A stretch of DNA of 64,000 bases from Roseivirga misakiensis. GTDB lineage: Bacteria > Bacteroidota > Bacteroidia > Cytophagales > Cyclobacteriaceae. The notes beneath the pieces are model-generated. The model saw only the letters and a list, made by a program, of their open reading frames with translations. It made no database searches and was not told where the DNA came from. The stretch is taken from assembly GCF_001747105.1 (NCBI RefSeq), contig NZ_MDGQ01000005.1, positions 1,178,001 to 1,242,000 on the forward strand. Reading direction: 5' to 3'. A program made the position numbers and the translations under genes. Shown piece by piece: positions 45,780 through 54,252 of the stretch; position 1 is the first letter of the stretch; each line of letters begins with the position of its first letter.

Positions 45780-46007
45780 ATGGAGAAAAAGGGAAGACCA
45801 GCCACTAAACCGCCTACCTTAAAAGAGGGGTTTTATTTAGATGTAAGAAGTAAAGGTTCTAGCTCTGGAGTTAAAATCAGAAGAGATACCAAAGCTGATA
45901 TGGAATTTGCTATCCGTCAGTACGAAAGAAGCAAGACTGTTACTTACTTAGGTGAAGTGCGCGCAGGAAGATGGGTAGATGGAAAAAATGCAGGTAAAAA
46001 GACCTAA
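45780..46007 (+). CDS. Conserved small basic protein of Bacteroidota
   Basis: A 75-residue protein rich in Lys and Arg, opening MEKKGRPATKPPTLKEGFYL and continuing DVRSKGSSSGVKIRRDT, with the last part GEVRAGRWVDGKNAGKKT. From memory this pattern recurs in many Bacteroidota as a short uncharacterised protein; I cannot name a family or function. The basic charge suggests nucleic-acid binding. It converges with the LytTR gene at 46023. Confidence 0.8.
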   Translation: MEKKGRPATKPPTLKEGFYLDVRSKGSSSGVKIRRDTKADMEFAIRQYERSKTVTYLGEVRAGRWVDGKNAGKKT

Positions 46008-46022
46008 TAGAATTTAAGTTAC

Positions 46023-46718
46023 TTAGCCTTTCAAAAGATTTTTGATCGTGCGCATATAGGTTTGTCCTATCGGGATAAACTTGCCAACAATATTGATTTT
46101 ATTTCCTTCAATGGCATTAATGTGATTTTTTGCCACAATGTAAGACTTGTGTGTCCGCAAAAATGTCGTTGAAGGAAGTGTTTTTTCCAAATCTGAAATT
46201 TTCTCTGGAGTAATTAATAACTCATTTTTCAGGTAGACTTTGCAATAGTTACCGTAAGCTTCTACGTAGAGGATATCATCCAGCCATACTTGCCTAAATC
46301 TTCTATCTTCTTTCAAGTAAATGCTTTCGTTTACTGCATTGTTCGCCGGCATAGGTGGTGCCGAAGTTTGAGTCAATGTTAGCTTATTGATGGCCTTAAT
46401 GAATCGTTCTAAGGAAAATGGCTTGAGTAAATAGTCTACAACTTCCAACTCATAACCTTCTAAGGCAAACTCTTGATAGGCCGTTGTCACAATTACTCTT
46501 GGTCGTTTAGAAAGCGTCTTAAGCATTTCAAAACCAGATAATTGAGGCATGTTTATATCTAAAAATATCAAATCAACAGCGGTACTATTTAGCGCACTAA
46601 TCGCCTCCATGGCATTGTAGCAATTCCCCAATTTCATAAGTATAGAAAGGTGATCTGCATAACCCTCTATGATTCTATGCGCTATCGGTTCATCGTCAAT
46701 TATTAAGTAGTTAATCAT
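46023..46718 (-). CDS. LytTR response regulator
   Basis: A 231-residue regulator with a receiver domain (about 1-115; acidic DDE at 8-10, phospho-acceptor Asp54 in LIFLDINMPQL, Lys in the VDYLLKPF loop near 99). A LytTR DNA-binding domain follows (about 130-230; VWLDDILYVEAYGNYCKVYL and FLRTHKSYIVAKNHINAI). It overlaps the sensor kinase gene by four bases, so the two are coupled. Targets may include the divergent serine hydrolase gene at 47727. Confidence 0.94.
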   Translation of the reverse strand: MINYLIIDDEPIAHRIIEGYADHLSILMKLGNCYNAMEAISALNSTAVDLIFLDINMPQLSGFEMLKTLSKRPRVIVTTAYQEFALEGYELEVVDYLLKPFSLERFIKAINKLTLTQTSAPPMPANNAVNESIYLKEDRRFRQVWLDDILYVEAYGNYCKVYLKNELLITPEKISDLEKTLPSTTFLRTHKSYIVAKNHINAIEGNKINIVGKFIPIGQTYMRTIKNLLKG

Positions 46719-47518
46719 GCGATAGATAGTTTTAATTCAACCCGGAATACGTTTTCTGCTTGATGAATTTCAATAGAATGCCGTTTGGGGTAGGTGAGCC
46801 TCAATCGTTCTTTCAAGTTAGAAAGTCCAATGCCATGTTTTTCATGGTTTTGCTCAGGTAGATAGTTGTTTTCTATGGAAAAGTATACCTCATTCGGACT
46901 TGTTTTAAATTTGATCTTTATAAAGGCATCGTCTGTCAAACTTTCGACCCCATGTTTAAATGCATTTTCTAGTAAATTGATAAACAGAAGTGGTGCTACC
47001 TGAGCTTCTTCATCATAAATGTCTTCCTCTAATTGAATATGCACCCGCTTTTTATATCTAATCTTATGAATCTCTATGTATTGATTTAAGTGATTGATTT
47101 CCTCTTTGATCGATACACTTTCCTTAGCTCCTTCGTAAATATTGTAGCGCATTACTTCTGAAAGCTTAAGAATGATTGGTCCAGTATCTTCTGATTTTTC
47201 GATAGCCAATCCATAAAGGTTATTGAGTGTGTTAAAGAAGAAATGAGGATCCATCTTTGTTTTCAATAACTCTAACTGCGCTTCGCTATGGGCGTTTTTT
47301 AAGCTTTTATAAGCTTTCCACCGGTTGAAAACGAATTCTGTGATAATATACAGTAAGGTCAAAATAAAGACTACTTGAGCCATCCTGAACTGATCTTCAT
47401 AAGTTGAATCTCGATCCAGTTCATACAAAGGTTTCAAGTTGATCATAGCCAACACAGAACCGATGAGTATGATGGCAACAATGATCTGTTTCGTATACCT
47501 TTTTGCCCAACTAACCAT
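46715..47518 (-). CDS. LytS-type sensor histidine kinase
   Basis: A 267-residue kinase with two hydrophobic segments (about 10-70), a coiled helical linker and a His_kinase domain with the acceptor His in KMDPHFFFNTLNNLYGLA. An ATPase domain ending GIGLSNLKERLRLTYPKRHS follows. It pairs with the LytTR regulator downstream, with ATGA-type coupling. It is transcribed away from the serine hydrolase gene, and the 208-base intergenic region includes a small palindrome TGACG-TTT-CGTCA at 47630-47642. Confidence 0.92.
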   Translation of the reverse strand: MVSWAKRYTKQIIVAIILIGSVLAMINLKPLYELDRDSTYEDQFRMAQVVFILTLLYIITEFVFNRWKAYKSLKNAHSEAQLELLKTKMDPHFFFNTLNNLYGLAIEKSEDTGPIILKLSEVMRYNIYEGAKESVSIKEEINHLNQYIEIHKIRYKKRVHIQLEEDIYDEEAQVAPLLFINLLENAFKHGVESLTDDAFIKIKFKTSPNEVYFSIENNYLPEQNHEKHGIGLSNLKERLRLTYPKRHSIEIHQAENVFRVELKLSIA

Positions 47519-47726
47519 CTCACCAATTTACCATTTACCTATCTCTGGTACAATCGAGAATTACCAATACCGAGGTAAAGATGACGTACGCTTAAAATTC
47601 AATGATGAACTGGAGATAAAAGTGGGATTTGACGTTTCGTCATAGGGTTGATCGTCTTTGACACTAATCGATTTGTGTAGTGATCCCTTTGAATAGGTTT
47701 GGTGATTATTCACTAAAAATTCAAAC

Positions 47727-48833
47727 ATGTCAATTTCTCGATTTAGTAAAATTTTGTTCATTTTAATTCTGTCAGCATACCTTCCAATCCAAGCGCAAGA
47801 TCAGTCGGATTTTGAAGCATTGATTGAAATGCTAAAAGAGGATGTGCCTAAACAAATGGCTTCTAAAAATGTGCCTGGAATGGCCATGGCGGTATTTGAT
47901 AAGGGTCAAGTTGTCTTTCAAAGTGGTTTTGGTTTCGCAGATATCTCAAAACAATCAACTATCAATGAAAATACGGGTTTTAATATTGGATCAATATCTA
48001 AAATGTTCACGGCTTGGGGTGTGATGCACTTAGTAGAAAGAGGTAAAGTCGATCTGGATAAACCAGTAGAAACCTATCTGAAGAGCTGGAAGATCCCTTC
48101 CTCTGAGTTCGATAACAAAAAGATTACTGTCAGAGCATTATTAAGTCATACGGCAGGTTTATCGGTTCACGGATACGGTGGTTATAGTCCTGATGAAGAA
48201 TTGCCAAGTCTGGTAGCATCACTTAATGGCGACCGAAGAGCAGACGAAAGGGTAGAGGTTATTCTTGAACCACTCACTCAATTTAAATACTCTGGTGGTG
48301 GATATTCGATTTTACAGCTGATGATTGAAGATGTTTCCGAGTTACCCTTTGAAAAATACATGGAACGCCAGATTTTCAAACCACTTAAAATGACAAACAC
48401 GACGTTCAAAATCACCAAAAAAGTACTGAAATCATCCGCTAAGCCTTATGACGAAGCGGGGAATGAAATCTATCTTGAGCGATTCACGGCAAAGGCTGCG
48501 GCGGGATTGCAAACTAATCTGCAAGACCTTATCAAATTTGCTAAGGCAACCTTCAATGGTTCGCAGGTTTTATCAAAGGACGTTTTATCTAAAATGCAAA
48601 AGCCTCTTGCTGTTACTAAAGGGCGCTATGGCTTGGGATACATGACCTATCCAATGGGGCCAGTCCAGATGGTTGGTCACGCAGGTTCAAACGATGGTTG
48701 GGAGTCTGCTTTTTTGTTTGATTTCACCGAAAACAGCGGGCTAATTATGTTAACTAATGGGTCTTTAGGCAAAGATGTAGCTATCAATACCATGCGTAAA
48801 TGGGTAATGTGGAAACAAAAAGCTAGGCGCTGA
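47727..48833 (+). CDS. Serine hydrolase, beta-lactamase fold
   Basis: A 368-residue exported enzyme with a signal peptide (cut near IQAQ, 24). The SxxK motif is S89-I-S-K92 in NIGSISKMFTAWGVM. The second motif is YSGGGYSILQ near 190, where the usual YxN Asn is Gly. The HAGSNDGWESAFLFD segment near 313 replaces the KTG box. Such proteins are esterases or peptidases of the beta-lactamase/PBP family. Its 3' end overlaps the convergent cupin gene by 11 bases. Confidence 0.9.
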   Translation: MSISRFSKILFILILSAYLPIQAQDQSDFEALIEMLKEDVPKQMASKNVPGMAMAVFDKGQVVFQSGFGFADISKQSTINENTGFNIGSISKMFTAWGVMHLVERGKVDLDKPVETYLKSWKIPSSEFDNKKITVRALLSHTAGLSVHGYGGYSPDEELPSLVASLNGDRRADERVEVILEPLTQFKYSGGGYSILQLMIEDVSELPFEKYMERQIFKPLKMTNTTFKITKKVLKSSAKPYDEAGNEIYLERFTAKAAAGLQTNLQDLIKFAKATFNGSQVLSKDVLSKMQKPLAVTKGRYGLGYMTYPMGPVQMVGHAGSNDGWESAFLFDFTENSGLIMLTNGSLGKDVAINTMRKWVMWKQKARR

Positions 48834-49221
48834 TTTCGCTTAGTTTAATATGTACTGCCTTTAAGGATTGCTTGCCGATGACTTCTGCTTTGTGACCGTG
48901 AATTTCATTATTGAAGTTGATCGCTTTATCCAGAAAATCCTCTGCGATGAACATGTCACCTGAAACAAAGTCTTTTTGCGCGCCATCATTTAGCGTGATT
49001 CTCAACGTTCCTTGTTGAATTATAATCAACGTGGGATCACCTGCGACATGGAATTCGGTTTTATACCCAGGTAGGCTTGATCGGAGTCTAAAATTCAGGG
49101 CATTGATTCGGTCTGTTAACCACATGCCACCTTTTTCATCTGTTGGGAAGTGGCGTTGGTCAAAATATGATTTACCCTTGCCATCATTAGAAATGGTGGT
49201 GAGGGTGATCGTTTTATCCAT
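48823..49221 (-). CDS. Cupin-like small protein
   Basis: A 132-residue cytoplasmic protein with a single cupin-type beta-barrel: KTEFHVAGDPTLIIIQQGTL is the first motif and ALKAVHIKLSEISA closes the sheet. The usual His/Glu metal set is incomplete (only one His near 58), so it may be a non-enzymatic sugar or small-molecule binder. It is four bases downstream of the lipoprotein gene at 49226, so the two may be one unit. Confidence 0.7.
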   Translation of the reverse strand: MDKTITLTTISNDGKGKSYFDQRHFPTDEKGGMWLTDRINALNFRLRSSLPGYKTEFHVAGDPTLIIIQQGTLRITLNDGAQKDFVSGDMFIAEDFLDKAINFNNEIHGHKAEVIGKQSLKAVHIKLSEISA

Positions 49222-49225
49222 AGAA

Positions 49226-50290
49226 TTATCTTGCTATGAGAACATCGTTAATCCAAATAGGTCTTGTACCACTTAGTGATCTGTTTACCCCATTAATTGA
49301 ATATGAGTAAAAAGGTAGATCATGGTTGACAGTCGTATACTGCCCAAGAGTAATGATATCTTGTCCATCAAACACTAATTCATCTATTCGGTAATATTGA
49401 ATTGCAAGGTCATTTTCAAGAACAACCTTATCACTTCCTTTATAATAAAAGGCTTCATAATCTCCATTTGAATTAATTTTCCACCCTGTGAAAACTCTCT
49501 CATTGTTAACGACACGAATTTTTGAGATTCCAATCCTCCGGTATGCATCATCTTTCACAATTGTTTCTAATTCGCCATCTATCCAAATAGCCATGTATTC
49601 TTTTTCTGTTTCACGGTCATAAACAGAACCTCCTATATAGGTGATGCCATTATCAATGGAAATAGATGTGGCTGACCCTCCTTCAAAATCGCCTAAAGGA
49701 AGTTCCCTGACGGTGTTGTCTTCCCAAACGACGGGTATTATGAACATTTCGGTATTTTGATAAGAGCCAACAGCAATTAATTCATCACCGTGAAGTGTAG
49801 CTTCCGATAACTCATGAACGTATTCAGCTTTGATCGTTGCTAATTCAGATTTCACACCATTTTTCCAATAAACAGGCTTCGCTGGCGAATGATCGTTGAT
49901 TAGCTCAAGCCCAACTATATAGAGATCATCATTTGCTTCAAAAGCGTCGGAGGGATAAGTAGTAAATTCTGTGTTGATATCTGAAATTGTTCCATCTTCC
50001 GTCCAGACTTGAAACGCTCCAAAATACCCGTTGTCTTGTTGAATTGTTTTATGCCAAACAATGGTCAGTTGGCCTTGAACTATATCAATACTGATAGGGA
50101 TAGCCCTGTCAGTATTAGGGATAATTGTTTGGACGCCGTTGCTCCAGTAAGCAACTTGATTAGTTTGGTTTTCTTCGTCATAAACTATTCCTAAGACATA
50201 TAGCGAATCAGTGGGAACGGTGTCATCAGGTGTACAGCTTAAAAGAATCAAGCCTAAAAAGCCCAAAAAATAACTCGAGTATTTCTTCAT
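49226..50290 (-). CDS. Lipoprotein with seven-fold YWxNG-type repeats
   Basis: A 354-residue lipoprotein (lipobox LILLSC, Cys19). Seven related units can be read, each with a strand carrying a Tyr/Val-Trp-x-Asn/Asp-Gly-like core: AYWSNGVQTI, QVWTEDGTIS, PVYWKNGVKSEL, PVVWEDNTVREL, AIWIDGELETI, AFYYKGSDKVV and YSYSINGVNRSL, separated by strands such as DLYIVG, ELIAVGSY and ITYIGGSV. The seven-fold pattern suggests a seven-bladed beta-propeller on the cell surface. A clear paralogue lies at 51967-53016. No enzymatic motif is seen; a binding role is inferred. Confidence 0.82.
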   Translation of the reverse strand: MKKYSSYFLGFLGLILLSCTPDDTVPTDSLYVLGIVYDEENQTNQVAYWSNGVQTIIPNTDRAIPISIDIVQGQLTIVWHKTIQQDNGYFGAFQVWTEDGTISDINTEFTTYPSDAFEANDDLYIVGLELINDHSPAKPVYWKNGVKSELATIKAEYVHELSEATLHGDELIAVGSYQNTEMFIIPVVWEDNTVRELPLGDFEGGSATSISIDNGITYIGGSVYDRETEKEYMAIWIDGELETIVKDDAYRRIGISKIRVVNNERVFTGWKINSNGDYEAFYYKGSDKVVLENDLAIQYYRIDELVFDGQDIITLGQYTTVNHDLPFYSYSINGVNRSLSGTRPIWINDVLIAR

Positions 50291-50364
50291 GATTAAAAAG
50301 TAACAAATATATCTAGGAATAGCAATAATATGTGTTTAGATGATGAAGGGATATCCCGCTCAAA

Positions 50365-51060
50365 CTAACGTTTGGAAAGTATGGTGGTGTGGACTTTACT
50401 GAAAATGAGTTCAACCCATTCTCTATACATCTTTCTTGAGGGATGAAAATTATCATCTGCGAGTAGCGATTCATCATTTACTACTTCTCTTGATATTGGG
50501 GTTATATCGAAGAATTCGACGCCTTGCAAGAGACAGTTTTTCTTGATCGATTCATTATATAAGTCGATTTCAGCACTAATTCTATCTCCACCAAGGTATT
50601 GACCAAAATCAGTTTTACCATAATCGGGAATAGACAGCACAATGACGCGCTCAGGATCACTTCCAGCATAACTGATGGCTTTGGCTAACATCCCTGCAAA
50701 TTCAACATCGAAATCCTCTACTGTTTGACCCTGAACTTGATTGTTTACACCGATTAATAATGAGACTAGATCGTAATTGCTACCAATACTTAAATCATTT
50801 TCTAGTGAGTCTCTCAATTGGTCGGTTCGCCAACCAGTTTTGGCGATAATTCTCGGGGGGATTGAGCTGATGTCCATAACTCTTAAGGAATCAATTAATT
50901 GTATAGGCCAAGTTTCAGACGAATTCACACTTTCACCAATAGTATACGAATCGCCAAGCGCTAAATAGGAAATGGGAGGTGTTGGTATTTCTTTATTGCT
51001 ACAGGAGCATAGCCCCAGTGTCACTATTAGCAATAAGCCGATTTTGCAAAAAGAATTCAC
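50365..51060 (-). CDS. SGNH/GDSL hydrolase lipoprotein
   Basis: A 231-residue lipoprotein (lipobox ending at Cys20, GLCSC). Block I is LALGDSYTIGES (nucleophile Ser), block III has GVNNQVQG with the oxyanion Asn, and block V has DDNFHPSRKM with the Asp-x-x-His pair. All catalytic residues are present, so it should be an active esterase or acylhydrolase, unlike the degenerate protein at 19738. It lies between two repeat-type lipoprotein genes and may act on the same polymer. Confidence 0.93.
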   Translation of the reverse strand: MNSFCKIGLLLIVTLGLCSCSNKEIPTPPISYLALGDSYTIGESVNSSETWPIQLIDSLRVMDISSIPPRIIAKTGWRTDQLRDSLENDLSIGSNYDLVSLLIGVNNQVQGQTVEDFDVEFAGMLAKAISYAGSDPERVIVLSIPDYGKTDFGQYLGGDRISAEIDLYNESIKKNCLLQGVEFFDITPISREVVNDESLLADDNFHPSRKMYREWVELIFSKVHTTILSKR

Positions 51061-51137
51061 TGGTGTTAAGATCGATTGTTGAGTAGAATTGTTTCTTATA
51101 TACCATTAATGGTATGAACTCGGACTAGCTTAAGGTT

Positions 51138-51713
51138 TTATTCACCAGTTTCATTTTCAAGGCTTGAGCCATTTTGTCCCCAACAATCACCATAGATCGA
51201 ACAATATTTCAATGTGAGGTTGAAGTATCCGATTTGCTCGAAAAACAGATTCCTATCATAAACCGTCATTTGAAAAATGGTCTTTTTCTCGCCCGGTGCG
51301 TATACGGATTCTGTTTTCTTACTTACGCCAAATTTCGTAAGCGTGTATTTGTCATTCCCCATGACACTATCCATATGAGCCAGTAAGGCGTTAAAAGTAT
51401 TGTAAGGCTGTTCGTTAATTTTCAAGTCTATGCTATTAACAATGGCGGGTCCAACTCCTTTATTTTCAGCGATCCAACTGATGACCAGGCTATCGGCTTG
51501 ATAATCTAGGCTATTTTCCAAGGCAACATATGGCCATACTGAGCCTTTTTGTTGTTCTACCATCACTCTTTGTTGATCGGCCATAATCTCTTGCTGATCG
51601 GCCATGATTTTGGCTTCGATAATGCCAATACCCAAAGCGGCAATACTCATTACTAAAGCAAGGGCCGAGGCAATATCTGATTTGCTGAATCTATTCTTGT
51701 TTTGATCACTCAT
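51138..51713 (-). CDS. Unknown protein with N-terminal membrane helix
   Basis: A 191-residue protein with one hydrophobic segment (about 12-32; ASALALVMSIAALGIGIIEA), followed by a coiled-coil-like stretch with the internal repeat IMADQQEIMADQQRVMVEQQ. A beta-rich C-terminal domain follows, containing a Cys pair (KYCSIYGDCWG). The topology suggests an inner-membrane anchor with a periplasmic or cytoplasmic beta domain. The repeated MADQQ heptad-like motif is unusual. I do not recognise a family. Confidence 0.75.
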   Translation of the reverse strand: MSDQNKNRFSKSDIASALALVMSIAALGIGIIEAKIMADQQEIMADQQRVMVEQQKGSVWPYVALENSLDYQADSLVISWIAENKGVGPAIVNSIDLKINEQPYNTFNALLAHMDSVMGNDKYTLTKFGVSKKTESVYAPGEKKTIFQMTVYDRNLFFEQIGYFNLTLKYCSIYGDCWGQNGSSLENETGE

Positions 51714-51795
51714 TGGTTCTAATTAAGCTACTCAAGCTAAGCATATTCAATTAAAACTTGACCTCAAAAAAGATAAATAGACTTAAATCAGTTGA

Positions 51796-51897
51796 CTAGC
51801 CAATAACTAAATGCAAAAGCTGAAAAAATGCGATACCAGCGGCAAGGATTGTGATGGCTAATAATGTATTTTTTGTTTCTATGATTACAGTTTTCAT
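51796..51897 (-). CDS. 33-residue membrane microprotein
   Basis: On the minus strand the ATG at 51895-51897 starts a 33-residue frame ending with TAG at 51796-51798. The sequence begins MKTVIIETKNTLLAITILAA and continues as one hydrophobic helix to HLVIG, a single-span membrane peptide. It sits 82 bases after the start side of the 191-residue gene and 69 bases before the second repeat lipoprotein gene, in a gap otherwise empty. The upstream A-rich context does not show a strong ribosome site, so translation is unproven. Confidence 0.4.
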   Translation of the reverse strand: MKTVIIETKNTLLAITILAAGIAFFQLLHLVIG

Positions 51898-51966
51898 AAC
51901 GTTGATGTTTTGTTTCTATAACAATACCTTCAACGTGTATTTACCCAACCCCCTAGGTTGAAATAG

Positions 51967-53016
51967 TTACTGAATGCCTATTCTGAAAAAGAAACTGTTA
52001 TCGGCTATATCAACGTTTTGGGAGCTTCCATTAAGCCAATATTTAGCCGTTCTATCAGTAGTAAAAAGTCCGCTGCTCTCGTGACCGATCAGGTGGACGT
52101 TCCCATTAGTTACTTCAATATCACTGACACTTGTAGACCGATTTGAGTCAATTTCAAGCATTATGATACTTCCATTTTTGTAATAATATGATCGTGAATG
52201 ATCGCTGGTTTCATAATTTCCCGAGAAGTAAATGTCTCCATTATCAATTGACAAGCGGTTTGCACTGGCTCTTTGAAAGTCTTGCTGATCCCTACCTGCA
52301 GCTGGGTAAAGGTTGGCTTCTCCATTTACCCAGAGAATATGCATTTGCTGATTATTCTGACTATCGTAACCATCTCCCAATATGTATACGTTGCCGTCGT
52401 ATAATGTCATATCACGAATATAAATATCGACTAGTTGATTTGTTTCCAGTTCTTCCAGCTCACCATTAAACCAGTAATATGGAGTTCTTGGCATACTTCC
52501 AGAAGATGATTCGCTAACCCCGACTACATGAACAGTCCCATTACTGACGACCATTTCAATTAAACTTGCACCATCATTTGGGGCGGGTAAATCCGTTCTC
52601 ACTCCATTTTTCCAATAAACGGGGGTACGAATTTGTCCGTTGGAGATTCTTCCTTGAATATAAATATCATTTCCATCGAAATAAATGCCATTGGCTGTAG
52701 CATTTGTTGGACTTTCTATATCGTTGAATTGTCCATTCCAGTAGGTTATTGTCGTTGAACCGTTTATGAATCGCTGCCCCACTGCATAGAATTGTGAGTT
52801 TCTAACGCCCATATTCAGTGCGGTAAAGTTTTCATCAGCCATTGAAATCAAGCGCTTGTTACCGTTTAACCAATAATAATTATCGGCAAAGTTTGTGGAA
52901 ACAAGGTCTCCTCCGAGTATGAATATGTTGCCTTCTGCGGGAGTCGTATCGCTTTCTTCACACGCCGTGAACAGGAAGAAAACTAGCGAAGTGATTAAGA
53001 GAATTGTGCGTTTCAT
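51967..53016 (-). CDS. Lipoprotein with seven-fold YWxNG-type repeats
   Basis: A 349-residue lipoprotein (lipobox FLFTAC, Cys19). Seven units are visible: NYYWLNGNKRLI, ITYWNGQFNDI, PVYWKNGVRTDL, PYYWFNGELEEL, HILWVNGEANLY, SYYYKNGSIIML and AKYWLNGSSQNV, alternating with strands of the NVYILG or DIYIQG kind. It is a paralogue of the protein at 49226-50290, with the units better conserved, and the third unit is nearly the same in both (PVYWKNGV). A seven-bladed propeller surface protein is inferred. No catalytic motif is seen. Confidence 0.85.
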   Translation of the reverse strand: MKRTILLITSLVFFLFTACEESDTTPAEGNIFILGGDLVSTNFADNYYWLNGNKRLISMADENFTALNMGVRNSQFYAVGQRFINGSTTITYWNGQFNDIESPTNATANGIYFDGNDIYIQGRISNGQIRTPVYWKNGVRTDLPAPNDGASLIEMVVSNGTVHVVGVSESSSGSMPRTPYYWFNGELEELETNQLVDIYIRDMTLYDGNVYILGDGYDSQNNQQMHILWVNGEANLYPAAGRDQQDFQRASANRLSIDNGDIYFSGNYETSDHSRSYYYKNGSIIMLEIDSNRSTSVSDIEVTNGNVHLIGHESSGLFTTDRTAKYWLNGSSQNVDIADNSFFFRIGIQ

Positions 53017-53072
53017 ACACTTAAACTAACAATTTTCAGCGAAAATCATAAATAATGCGCCTGAGCAACTAG

Positions 53073-54125
53073 TTAATTCTTACCATCTCCATTAGAGTTG
53101 TTTACGTATTTGTCCTTTAAATCAATCATCGTTTTTTCTACGGATTCTTGGTAAGAGAACTTTTTGGTGAATCGATATTCTTGAAGTCTGTCGACGATAA
53201 AAGGCAAATATTTAAAGCTTCTATTCTTAGTGTAATTTTCTTGAATAGCGCTACTTCTTGCTAAGTCTCCTTGCACCTTAGGTATAATTACTTCTCCAGC
53301 TCGTACAAAATGCTCATACAGGCAAGATAGCCAATTGCTATATCCTTGTGGTTGCATGGCCGACTGAATAGGGGCAAATAATGTCTGTGTTTGGGCTATT
53401 AGATTTTCGTTTTTTGCGACCACATCATTGACAAAAGGATGCCCAAATTCATGAATCGTCAAACTTTCGAAACGGTCGTTGTTGAAAATGTAATTGGGTT
53501 CCAAAGGTGCCAATACAAAGGTCGCTTTTGTTCCTTCGATATTTTTTAAACCGAAGGCTGAACCAGTCCATAGCATAAGGCTAGGTATGATTTCGTATGC
53601 TTGGAATTCTTGGCCATAGAATGACTCCATTTCTGCCATTATCTTGTCAGATGGACTCATTTTGATTAAATCTAATCTTACTTTTTTTCTTTCTTGGGAC
53701 AGACTTTCCCAGATTTTATGAAAGTTCGTCTCTTGAGCAAGTTGATTAGCCAGACCTATGAGCTTTTCAACCTTTTTTTGATCGTCTGGTGCATTTAATT
53801 GGTACTTTTTGAGCAGCCCCGATGGCACATTTAGTGAACCTGTTGACGGCAAATCTTGGAGTCGATACATGAGTTCAATTAAAAAGCTATACTCTAAAGT
53901 CTGAGCCACCTCAAACATCTGGAATAAGGCTTTGTTTTTGCCATCTTCTGGATAAGCATTGATTTTTTTAGTAATGTTATTGGATGGGTCGTTTTCAGCT
54001 GGATCGCCCAAATGAACGATATAGGCAAATAAATCAATGTTCTTGCTAAAACGAACTTGTACTTTCTGGCTATTACCCTGAAACGCAAGGATCAAAGAGA
54101 AAAAGATGGTCAAGAGCGATCTCAT
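53073..54125 (-). CDS. DUF4932 metalloprotease-like exported protein
   Basis: A 350-residue protein with a signal peptide (to about GNSQ, 20). The zinc-binding motif HEFGH is at 225-229 (SLTIHEFGHPFVND), with another possible ligand in the helix LYEHFVRAGEV near 270. The family matches DUF4932 of Bacteroidota, predicted gluzincin-like peptidases. The substrate is unknown. It is 56 bases upstream of the repeat lipoprotein gene on the same strand, so it may process surface proteins of this region. Confidence 0.88.
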   Translation of the reverse strand: MRSLLTIFFSLILAFQGNSQKVQVRFSKNIDLFAYIVHLGDPAENDPSNNITKKINAYPEDGKNKALFQMFEVAQTLEYSFLIELMYRLQDLPSTGSLNVPSGLLKKYQLNAPDDQKKVEKLIGLANQLAQETNFHKIWESLSQERKKVRLDLIKMSPSDKIMAEMESFYGQEFQAYEIIPSLMLWTGSAFGLKNIEGTKATFVLAPLEPNYIFNNDRFESLTIHEFGHPFVNDVVAKNENLIAQTQTLFAPIQSAMQPQGYSNWLSCLYEHFVRAGEVIIPKVQGDLARSSAIQENYTKNRSFKYLPFIVDRLQEYRFTKKFSYQESVEKTMIDLKDKYVNNSNGDGKN

Positions 54126-54252
54126 AACGATGATTATTAGTGATAGTCAAAGTTCAGATTCTTGATGCATTCTTGATAGAATGGCCTTAGCCCCAGTTTA
54201 CATTAATCATCGTTTTAAAGACGGCGAACAAAAGGCTTTGAGAAAGCCGATA

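Noticed and set aside
47561-47761. 66-residue minus-strand frame in the divergent promoter region
   Set aside because: It overlaps the start of the serine hydrolase gene and has no protein-like features.
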